Positions 1-8,903 of a DNA stretch of 64,000 nt are shown one piece after another; position 1 is the stretch's first letter, and every line of letters starts with the position of its first letter. The DNA comes from Bufo bufo (lineage: Eukaryota > Chordata > Amphibia > Anura > Bufonidae). The notes under the pieces were generated by a model. That model ran no database searches. It was not told the origin of the DNA and saw only the letters and a program-made list of their open reading frames with translations. The position numbers and the translations under genes are program-made. The stretch covers positions 691,548,175 to 691,612,174 of the forward strand of contig NC_053391.1 of the NCBI RefSeq assembly GCF_905171765.1, in the 5' to 3' direction.

Positions 1-535
1 AGATCTCTTCCGCCATTTTTTTCTAGGGCAAACATTTGGGCATTGTCTGGCGCAGTTTAGTGCGCTATCGATATGTGTGATACACAGAGGGGTGCGATAT
101 ACTTATAATATACTTTTATAATGAGTCAAAAACACATAGATCTATATAGTGATCACCTGGAAGTCAGGGGCCTAGGGGCTAGGGGCTTACTAGGGCCATT
201 TTCTACATAGGGTAAGGTTCCGGACGGTGTCGCTCTTATCAGGGCGGGTGGTCTGTGGTTAGGCTATCAGGGCCAGAATAGCCCCCCTGTAGGGCAATAT
301 CAGGGACAGTTCTTTGCCCACCCTGTCCTTCAATACCACATCATCATCTAGCCCAGGGATAGATGTTTTTTGCTTTCTCTCCGGGATTCATGGATGTGCA
401 CTGGAACCCCCCGGATTGTGGTAGGACATATGGGTTCTGATTTGGTGCCGCCGAGCACTTGTTATTGCCGACCACATCTATGCTTTTTGCTTAACTTTAA
501 TTACATTTATTTTCATTTTGAGGGATATCTTTTCC
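1..535. other. Unassigned non-coding stretch
   Basis: I see no convincing gene here. The stretch has short repeated T/A-rich motifs around 100-120 that resemble sequence near 915-930 and 3060-3075, just outside the large foldback element. The only open frames are short and unlike any protein family I know. It may be the interior of an older transposon, but I cannot name it. Confidence 0.4.
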
Positions 536-858
536 ATTCACACGTCTGCAAAATGGGTCCGCATCCGTTCCGCAATTTTACGGAACGGGTGCAGACCCAT
601 TCATTTTCAATAGGGCCGGAATGTGCTGTCCGCATCCGCATTTACGGATCCACATCGGCATTTGCGGATCCGCACTTCCACATCCATGCTTCCGTTTCCA
701 CACAAAAATAGAACATGTCCTATTCTTGTCCGCAATTGCCGACAAGATTAGGCATTTTCTATTATAGTGTCGGCAATGTGCGGTCCGCAAATTGCGGAAT
801 GCACATTGCCGTTGTCCGTGTTTTGCGGATCCGCAAAACACTTACGGACATGTGAATT
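536..858. mobile_element. Palindromic MITE-like element, Harbinger-like
   Basis: The stretch is full of inverted copies of short words built on TCCGC and GCGGA. Its two ends mirror each other: ATTCACACGTC on the left, and the reverse complement of GACATGTGAAT on the right. It shares base style with the elements at 937-3051 and 54589-54891, which have 3-bp target duplications of Harbinger type. There is no coding capacity. The family is inferred and the exact ends are uncertain. Confidence 0.45.
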
Positions 859-1535
859 AAAGGTTACGTTTTATCTTCATGTATATTCTAATGGATTGCC
901 TTCCTTGCACAATGTTATAATATACTTTCTATGTTAGGCCTCATGCACACGACCGTTGTGTGCATCCGTGGCCGTTGTGCCGTTTTCCGTTTTTTTTTCG
1001 CGGACCCATTGACTTTCAATGGGTCCGTGGAAAAATCGGAAAATGCACCGTTTTGCAGCCGAGACCGTGATCCGTGTATCCTGTCCGTCAAAAAAATATG
1101 ACCTGTCCTATTTTTTTGACGGACAACGGTTCACGGACCCATTCAAGTCAATGGGTCCGTGAAAGAACACGGATGCACACAAGATTGGCATCCGTGTCCG
1201 TGATCCGTGGCCGTAGGTTAGTTTCATACAGACGGATCCAAAGATCCGTCTGCATAAAAGCTTTTTCAGATCTAAAGTTTTCACTGACAGTATATTCTAA
1301 CATAGAAGCGTTCCCATGGTGATGGGGACGCTTCTAGTTAGAATACACTACAAACTGTGTACAAGACTGCCCCCTGCTGCCTGGCAGCACCCGATCTCTT
1401 ACAGGGGACCGTGATCAGCACAATTAACCCCTTCAGGTGCGGCACCTGAAGGGGTTAATTGTACTATCATATCCCCCTGTAAGAGATCAGGGCTGCCAGG
1501 CAGCAGGGGGCAGACCCCCCCCTCCCCAGTTTGAA

Positions 1536-1850
1536 TATCATTGGTGGCCAGTGCAGCCCCCCCCCCCCCCTCTATTGTAATAATTCGTTGGTGGCACAGT
1601 GTGCGCCCCCCCCCCCCCCTTCCTCCCTCTATTGTAATAACTCGTTGGTGGCACAGTGTGCGCCCCCCCCCTCCCTCCCTCTATTGTATTAATTCGTTGG
1701 TGGCACAGTGTGCGCCCCCCATCGGCCCCCCCTCCCTCTATAGCATTAGCAACATTGGTGGCCAGTGTGCGGCCTCCCATCCCCCCCCATCATTGGTGGC
1801 AGCGGAGTTCCGATCGGAGTCCCAGTTTAATCGCTGGGGCTCCGATCGGT
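1536..1850. repeat. Left minisatellite arm of the foldback
   Basis: About five units, each made of a C-run, a CTCTATTGTAATAA-like block and GGTGGCACAGTGTGCG. The same units appear inverted at 2085-2420. Proline-rich open frames on both strands are by-products of the C-runs. Confidence 0.7.
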
Positions 1851-2084
1851 AACCATGGCAACCAGGACGCTACTACAGTCCAGGTTGCCATGGTTACTTA
1901 GCAATAGTACAATAGTAGAAGATTCATACTTACCGGCTGCTGCGATCTTCGTGTCCGGCCGGAAGCTCCTCCTACTGGTACTGTCACTTACCAGTAGGAG
2001 GAGCTCCCGGCCGGACACGAACATCGCAGCTGCCAGGTAAGTATGAATCTTCTACTATTGTACTATTGCTAGTAACCCGCTGCC

Positions 2085-2420
2085 ACCAATGATCGGGGGG
2101 GGGGGGGCGCACACTGGCCACCAATGTTGTTAATGCTATAGAGGGAGGGGGGGGGGGGCGATGGGGGGCGCACACTGTGTCACCAATGATTTATTACAAT
2201 AGAGGGAGGAAGGGGGGGGGGCGCACACTGTGCCACCAACGATTTATTACAATAGAGGGAGGAAGGGGGGGGGGCGCACACTGTGCCACCAGCGATTTAT
2301 TACAATAGAGGGAGGAAGGGGGGGGGGGGCGCACACTGTGCCACCAACGAATTATTACAATAGAGGGAGGAAGGGGGGGGGGGGCCGCACTGGCCACCAA
2401 TGATATTCAAACTGGGGAGG
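2085..2420. repeat. Right minisatellite arm of the foldback, inverted
   Basis: The reverse-complement counterpart of the array at 1536-1850. G-runs of 8-17 bases separate units that contain CACACTGTGCCACCAA. The two arms could pair to form a very long hairpin. Confidence 0.7.
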
Positions 2421-3054
2421 GGGGGGGGGGGGGTCAGCCCTGATCTCTTACAGGGGGATATGATAGTACAATTAACCCCTTCAGGTGCGGCACCTGAGGG
2501 GTTAATTGTGCTGATCACTGCCCCCCTGTAAGAGATCGGATGCTGCTAGGCAGTCATGTACACAGTTTGCAGTATATTCTAACTAGAAGCGTCCCCATCA
2601 CCATGGGAACGCCTCTGTGTTAGAATATACTGTCGGAAATGAGGTTTCACGATCTAACTCATATCCGACAGTATATTCTAACATAGAGGCGTTCCCATGG
2701 TGATGGGGACGCTTCAAGTTAAAATATACCATCGGATTGGAGAAAACTCCGATCCGATGGTATAAAAGGGACCAGACTTTACATTGAAAGTCAATGGGGA
2801 CGGATCCGTTTGAAATGGCACCATATTGTGTCAACGTCAAACGGATCCGTCCCCATTGACTTGCATTGTAATTCAGGACGGATCCGTTTGGCTCCGCACG
2901 GCCAGGCGGACACCAAAACGACTTTTTTTTCATGTCCGTGGATCCTCCAAAAATCAAGGAAGACCCACGGACGAAAAAACGGTCACGGATCACGGACCTA
3001 CGGACCCCGTTTTTGCGGACCGTGAAAAAAAACGTTCGTGTGCATGAGGCCTTA

Positions 3055-3337
3055 GACAGTATATTATAGTGGATTTGTATTGTGCGGCAGTTGTGTGCGG
3101 TTCTGCTGCGATACTGCAGGTATATAGAGGGACAAGCGTTATTAGAACAAATAATTTCTACTGGTGTGATATACCAGTCACCCCCCAAAAAACTGATTGA
3201 AGCGGGGTGTTATATACCAATATACTTTCTTTATAGTGCATTTGCGCATGCGCGTACGCGAAAATTATATTGCCTATATGTCACATTGAAAAAAATAATG
3301 AATGGAGATCGCAAATTTGAATAATACATCTGGTATG
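3055..3337. other. Flank between the foldback and hAT element 1
   Basis: This is AT-rich, with two copies of a GATATACCAGT-like / TATATACCAAT-like motif. It resembles the untranslated part of a decayed transposon. No gene is visible. Confidence 0.3.
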
Positions 3338-3768
3338 TAGAGATGTCGTGAACATAAAATTTTCCGTTCGCGAACGGCGAATGTGAATTTACGCAAATGT
3401 TTGCGAATGGGCGAACTGCCATAGACTTTAATAGGCAGGCGAATTTTAAAACCCACAGGGACTCTTTCTGGCCACAATAGTGATGGAAAAGTTGTTTCAA
3501 GGGGACTAACACCTGGACTGTGGCATGCCGGAGGGGGATCCATGGCAAAACTCCCATGGAAAATTACGTAGTTGGCGCAGAGTTGGGTTTTAATCCATAA
3601 AGGGCATAAATCACCTAACATTCCTAAATTGTTTGGAATAACGTGCTTTAAAACATCAGGTATGATGTTGTATCGATCAGGTAGTGTAAAGGTTACGCCC
3701 GCTTCACAGTGACAGACCAAACTCCCCGTTTAACGCACCGCAAACAGTCCATTTGCACAACCGCAAAC

Positions 3769-4260
3769 TCCCCATTTGCACAAGGTTGGATTCCAAGCTA
3801 GCCATGTCCCGTTCCTTGTCCTCACTGACGTCATTGAAGGTCTCTTCCTCCTACCAGCCACGTACAACACCAAGGGTCCTCGAAAGGTGATAACAAGCCC
3901 CCTGGGACGCCTGCTGTGGTTGGTCTTCCACCTCCTCAAAGCCACCTTCCTCCTCTGACTCCTCTTCTTCAGACTCCTCTCTCTGCGTTGCCGCAGGTCC
4001 AGCAATCGACGACGACAAGGCTGCTTTTGGTGGTGATGGTGACCACAACTCTTCCTCTTCATGCTCATTTACGGCCTGATCCAGCACTCTTCGCAGGGCA
4101 TGCTCCAGAAAAAACGCATATGGGATGAGGTCGATGATGTTGCCTTGGGTTTGACTGACCAGGTTTGTCACCTCCACAAAAGGATGCATGAGCCTACAGC
4201 CATTGTGCATGAGCGTTCAGTAACGCGGCCAAAAAATACCCAGCTCCGCAGAGGCTGTCC
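3769..4260 (-). pseudogene. Duplicated fragment of hAT transposase
   Basis: This segment is a diverged second copy of 5820-6316. Both encode, on the minus strand, a C-terminal half segment with the motif RRVLDQAV, an acidic Glu-rich stretch and a conserved RGW. The copy stops abruptly at 4260, where the other copy continues, and a T-run begins there. It has neither the catalytic nor the dimerisation part and cannot encode a working transposase. It could be the remnant of an earlier insertion of the same family or an internal duplication within element 1. Confidence 0.6.
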
Positions 4261-4283
4261 TCTTTTTTTTTTTTATTAAAAAA

Positions 4284-4400
4284 ATCTGTTCTTACCAGTT
4301 TAATCTCTGTTTTGTCCCCTATCAGGGGCCGGTGTATGGAATAGATTTTAGGAACCTGGAGATGGAAAAAGATGCTTGGCTGGTCCTCTTACTTCCAATT
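4284..4400 (+). ncRNA. U2 snRNA-like sequence, copy 1 (pseudogene)
   Basis: Compared with vertebrate U2 from memory, this stretch keeps the order ATCTGTTCTTA-CAGTTTAAT, a GTCCcCTATC stem-loop IIa-like part, a TATGGAATAGATTTT block in place of the Sm-site region, GGAGATGGAA, and a GCTTG block. The U2 5' end, with the branch-site-pairing GUAGUA, is missing and is replaced by T- and A-runs. Several substitutions would disrupt stems. It lies inside a hAT element, on the strand opposite to the transposase, so it is most likely a captured or retroposed U2 fragment spread by the transposon. A chance match is unlikely because the blocks are collinear over more than 100 bases. Confidence 0.6.
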
Positions 4401-4455
4401 TGGGGCACTGCGCGTGCGCTGTGAAGTTTACTGTGCTACCAGATATGGGTGGTAT

Positions 4456-4540
4456 GTTAAGTAGTACTATTCCTATCAGTTTAATCCCTGTTACGTCCCC
4501 TATCAGGGGACGTGTATGGAATAGAGTTTAGACAACCGCA
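4456..4540 (+). ncRNA. U2 snRNA-like sequence, copy 2 (pseudogene)
   Basis: This is a second collinear U2-like match 170 bases downstream. It retains the GTAGTA branch-site-recognition word at 4461-4466, TCCTATCAGTTTAAT, TTACGTCCCCTATC and a self-complementary GGGGACGT block. It then ends in TATGGAATAGAGTTT, and similarity fades at the Sm-site region. Copy 1 has the 3' blocks and lacks the 5' block, while copy 2 has the 5' block. The two may therefore be offset pieces of an original tandem. Confidence 0.6.
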
Positions 4541-5261
4541 AAGAGTTGTCAATAGTTGACACACTCATGACATAAATTTTATTCCTCTATGCGTCAATCT
4601 TGGTGTAGTGATGACTGTGCTCGTGCGCACGTTTGGCAGATTGCAGGCGATGGCGGTTTTTCAAAGCCTATGGTCGTGCTGAGGTAGTTCAGTGACAGTT
4701 AAGTGACCCAGAAAACAATGATTCTGCAGTGTGGGCCCATTGTTGGCCTAGTAGGCTTTAATGATCACCTTACATGATCACAAAGAAAATTAATGTTTTT
4801 TCTATGAAAAATTATCCAGCCGATCGCTTTTGGTCTGTTCACAATGAAGCAACGACCTTATCATCTGGGGTGTGCCAATATTGCCATTGCCAACACACTC
4901 ATAGAGGTGGTCACTTCATTGTGATACGCAAGCCCCTTCACCACAACAAGGTAACGATCATGAAGGGGAATTGACACATGTATGTGCCTTTTTTTTTGTT
5001 TTGATTTTGCAGCCACAGTGCAGCACCAGAGGCTAGAAAAATTAGGCATGTACACATGCCCGAAAAACCGGGTATTGTTGCAGCCGCTGCTGTAGCAGCG
5101 GCCGGAAAAATTGATGTTTTCCAGGCCAAAAGTGCACTAAAACATTGCGGCTTGAACCCTAGTTGGTGGCGGAGAAGTCACACAAGTCATCCGACATGCA
5201 GAGATTAAATACAGCAGCGTGTGGACCATTTTATAGCCCAAGGCATCTCGTCAGGCCTTTT
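4541..5261. other. Non-coding 3' part of hAT element 1
   Basis: No gene is visible. The stretch contains a GC-rich hairpin at about 5078-5105 (GCAGCCGCTGCTGTAGCAGCGGC) and T-runs near 4990. It continues directly into the C-terminal end of the minus-strand transposase and probably corresponds to its 3' untranslated region. Confidence 0.4.
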
Positions 5262-8200
5262 TTAGTCAAATGTATCCCCCACTGTCAGTCCCTTCAGGAT
5301 CCATGCCTCATTCATCTTAATAAAGGTGAGGTAATCTAGACTTTTTTGACCTAGGCAACTTCTCTTCTCAGTGACAATACCTCCTGCTGCGCTGAAGATC
5401 CTTTTTGACAGGACACTTGAAGCGGGGCAGGCCAGAAGTTCTATCGCAAATTGGGATAGCTCAGGCCACAGGTCAAGCCTGCACACCCAGTAGTCAAGGG
5501 GTTCATCGCTCCTCAGAGTGTCGATATCTGCAGTTAAGGCGAGGTAGTCTGCTACCTGTCGGTCGCGTCGTTCTCTGAGGGTGGACTTCGAAGGGCTGTG
5601 GCGATGCGTAGGACTTAAAAAGCTCTGGATGTCCTCCATCAACAACACGTCTGTAAAGCGCCCTGTCCTTGCCAGGCGTGGTCGTGGTAGGAGGAGGAGT
5701 ACTTTCACCTCTTCTCCTGTTAGATTCCCGTTGTGCTGTGACATCACCCTTATACGCTGTGTAAAGCGTTCTCCTTTAGCCTTTTTATACGAGGGTCCCT
5801 CAACAGGCACGACAGCATGAAAGACCCCATTTGCACAAGGTTGGATGCCGAGCTACTCATGTCCCGTTCCTCGTCCTCACTGATCTCACTGAAGGTCTGT
5901 TCTTCCCCCCAGCCACGTACAACACCACGGGTACCAGATAGATGACAATGAGCACCCTGGGATGCCTGCTGTGGTTGGTCTTCCGCCTCCTCAAAGCCAC
6001 ATTCCTCCTCTGACTCCTCTTCCTCAGACTCCTCTTCCAGCGTTGCCGCAGGTCCAGCAAGCGATGCTGATAAGGCTGTTTCTGGTGGTGATGGTGACCA
6101 CAACTCTTCCTCTTCACGCTTATCTACGGCCTGATCCAACACTCTTCGCAGGGCACACTCCAGGAAGAAAACAAATGGGATGAGGTCGCTGATGGTGCCT
6201 TCGGTGCAACTGACTAGGTTTGTCATCTCCTCAAAAGGACGCATGAGCCTACAGTCATTGCGCATGAGCGTCCAGTAACGTGGAAAAAAAATACCCAGCT
6301 CCGCAGAGGCTGTCCTAGCACCCCGGTCATACAAATACTCGTTGACAGCTTTTTCTTGTTGGAGCAGGCGGTCGAACATTAGGAGTGTTGAATTCCAACG
6401 TGTCGGGCTGTCGCAAATCAAGCGCCTTACTGGCATGTTGTTTCGCCGCTGAATATCTGAAAAGTGCGCCATGGCCGTGTAGGAACGCCTGAAATGGCCA
6501 CACACCTTCCTGGCCTGCTTGAGGATGTCCTGTAAGCCTGGGTACTTATGCAATAAGCGTTGTACGATCAGATTCAACACATGTGCCATGCACGGCACAT
6601 GTGTCAACTTGCCCAAATTCAATGCCGCCAAAAAAATTGCTTCCGTTGTCACACACCACTTTGCCGATCTCCAGTTGGTGCGGAGTCAGCCACTGATCCA
6701 CCTGTGCGTTCAGGGCGGACAGGAGTGCTGGTCCGGTGTGACTCTCTGCTTTCAGGCAAGTCAACCCCAAGACGGCGTGACACTGTTGTATGCGGGATGT
6801 GGAATAGGTTCAGTTGATGTGGAGCAAGACGCAGAAGAGGACTCAGCCGAGGAGGTTATCGAAGAGGATGGAGTAGGAGGAGTAGAGGAGGTTGCAGCAG
6901 GCCTGCCTGCAAGTCGTGGCGGTGTCACCAACTCCTCTGCAGAGCCACGCACTCAATGCTTGGCAGCCGTCAGCAGGTTTACCCAATGCACAGTGTACGT
7001 GATATACCTGCCCTGACCATGCTTTGCAGACCAGGTATCAGTGGTCAGATGGACCCTTGCCCCAACACTGTGTGCCAGACATGCCATGACTTCCTTTTCC
7101 ACAATAGAGTACAGGTTGGGGATTGCCTTTTGTGAAAAGAAATTTCGGCCGGGTACCTTCCACTGCGGTGTCCCAATAGCTACAAATTTTTTGAAGGCCT
7201 CAGACTCCACCAGCTAGTATGGTAAAAGCTGGCGGGCTAAGAGTTCCGACAAGCCAGCTGTCAGACGCCGGGCAAGGGGGTGACTCTGTGACATTGGCTT
7301 CTTACGCTCAAACATTTCCTTGACAGACACCTGACTGTGGGCAGATGAGCAGGAACTGCTGAAGGTGAGAGGCGGAGTGGCGGATGGTTGAGAGGGGGCA
7401 AGGAGGACAGCAGTGATTGACGTGGCTGAAGATGCTGGACCAGGAGGAGGATGGCGGCTTTGAGTTTGTGTGCTGCTTGTACTCATGTGTTGATCCCATA
7501 GGCATTTGTGATTTGAGATCATGTGCCTTCGCAAAGCAGTTGTACCTAGGTGGGTGTTGGACTTCCCACGACTCAGTTTCTTTTGGCACAGGTTGCAAAT
7601 GGCATTGCTGTTATCAGAGGCAGACACACAAAAAAAATGCCACACTGCTGAGCTTTGCAATGACGGCATTCTGTTGGTGGCAACAGCATGCGTTGATTGG
7701 CGTGCTGTCTGGCTGACCCCGGGTGCCGATACATGCTGTCTGACTGTGCCACTAGCTCCTTGCGACAACCTCCCCCTGCTTCCAACTCGTCTCCTCCTCC
7801 TCTCTGTCTCCCCATCTGAACTTTCCCCCTGTTCTTCTTCTCTTCGAGCGGGCACCCACGTGACATCCACGGACACATCGTCATCATCAACCGCTTCACT
7901 TGTATCTGACAACTCAGCAAAGGAAGCAGCAGCGGGTACAACATCATCATCATCATCACACCTTACGTCCATGTGTGTAATGCTGCCTGACTGAGACATA
8001 TCCCTGTTATCTACATCCTCTGGCAATAATGGTTGCGCATCACTCATTTCTTCCAACTGATGTGTAAATAACTCCTCTAACAGATCAAGTGAAGCAGCTG
8101 TGGTGCTAGTGTTGGTGGTGGCGGCAGGCGGGCGAGTGGTAACTTTAGAGGTGCCCGAAGCTGAGCTGGAGGAGAATGGTGCGTCAAGGTTCGGAGCGGA

Positions 8201-8460
8201 AGCTGTAGAAGATTGGGTGTCTTGTGTTAGCCAGTCAACTACTGTATGTCCTCAGAACTTTTCAAGTTAAGGGTACGTGGCCTCTGAACACTGGCCATTA
8301 TTCTAGGGCCAAAGGAAGTCACAGCACCACGACCACGACGGCCCCTGCGGGGTGGCCTGCCTCTGCCTGTAATTTTTTTGGGATTAGTTGTACTATGCGT
8401 GCAAGCTAATGTGACACCAGATATGAGTGGTGCAACTGGGCCTGCTGCTGAGCTGACCAT
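5262..8460 (-). pseudogene. hAT transposase 1, BED zinc-finger type, broken
   Basis: Read right to left, the N-terminal part (8460-8239) has a basic GRGRPPRRGRRGRG run like an AT-hook. An acidic stretch with a run of Asp follows, then a BED finger at about 7560-7410 with paired CNLC and two His. The RNase-H-like core begins with HLTTDTWSAKHGQGRYI (about 7050), then CDNGSN (about 6650), CMAHVLNLIVQ, and PTRWNSTLLMFDRL (about 6390). The C-terminal hAT dimerisation segment (LLACPASSVLSKRIFSAAGG) lies at about 5380-5440. Defects include an in-frame TAG at 7214-7216 and frame changes near 6950, 6640 and 5790, plus a stop near 8239. It is not functional. Spacing and motifs match ZBED-like hAT transposases. 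Confidence 0.8.
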
Positions 8461-8760
8461 CTAAAAAAAATTGTGGGTGAGGGCCTGCTGCCGAGCTAAC
8501 CATCTAAATCATTATTGGCGGGGGCCTGCTGCCGAGCTGACCATCTAAAAAAAATTGTGGGTGAGGGCCTGCTGCCGAGCTGACCATCTAAAAATTTAGG
8601 GGTGAGGGTCTGCTGTTGAGCTGACCCTCTAAAACTTTATGGTTGGGGGCCTGCTGGTGACCCTCAAAAACATTATGGGTGAGGGCCTGCTGGTGACCCT
8701 CAAAAACATTTTATGCGAGGGCCTGCTGGTGACCCTCTAAAACATTAGGAGCGAGGGCAG
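8430..8760. repeat. Tandem repeat between hAT 1 and hAT 2 (unit A)
   Basis: Seven or eight imperfect units of about 40-50 bp contain GGGCCTGCTG followed by GACC(A/C)TCTAAAA. The first unit overlaps the N-terminal start of transposase 1 in the minus reading. Later units lose the middle part and become shorter. A copy is present at 14386-14716. Confidence 0.7.
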
Positions 8761-8903
8761 CTTAATAAGCATGTTGATATGATGGAGGAGGAGGACGAGA
8801 AAAGGAACATTGAACCATATACCCTTGTTTGTGGTGGAAGGGGTGCATGTGAATACAGTGTATTCGATACATTATAAACAACACATTTAAAGTGCCTTTA
8901 TGT

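Larger units (their letters stand above)
937..3051. mobile_element. 2.1-kb foldback element, Harbinger-like, TTA target duplication
   Basis: The left end GGCCTCATGCACACGA is matched by its reverse complement at the right end, and both sides are flanked by TTA (934-936 and 3052-3054). A 3-bp TWA target with such ends fits PIF/Harbinger MITEs. Almost the whole element is one giant inverted repeat with its centre near 1985. The arms include matching blocks at 1283-1345 and 2570-2635, at 1385-1500 and 2430-2550, and GC-rich minisatellite arms. An additional inverted block at 2665-2765 exists only on the right. No transposase is present, so it is non-autonomous. Confidence 0.65.
3338..8460 (-). 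mobile_element. hAT element 1 (decayed, BED-type, minus strand)
   Basis: The left end TAGAGATGTCGTGAAC followed by CGAAC/GCGAA palindromes resembles the ends of frog hAT elements. Moving right there are a non-coding subterminal part (3338-3768), a partial transposase copy (3769-4260), two U2-like sequences (4284-4540), a further non-coding part (4540-5260), and a broken full-length transposase read from 8460 down to 5262. The right terminus is not clear. It abuts hAT element 2, and a tandem-duplication breakpoint lies at 8221. The composite may be two insertions rather than one. Confidence 0.5.

Noticed and set aside
1538..2518. Proline-rich open frames on both strands
   Set aside because: They arise from C- and G-runs in the inverted minisatellite arms and do not resemble a protein family.
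7521..7994. 157-codon plus-strand frame in hAT element 1
   Set aside because: Antisense of the BED-finger and acidic region of the minus-strand transposase.
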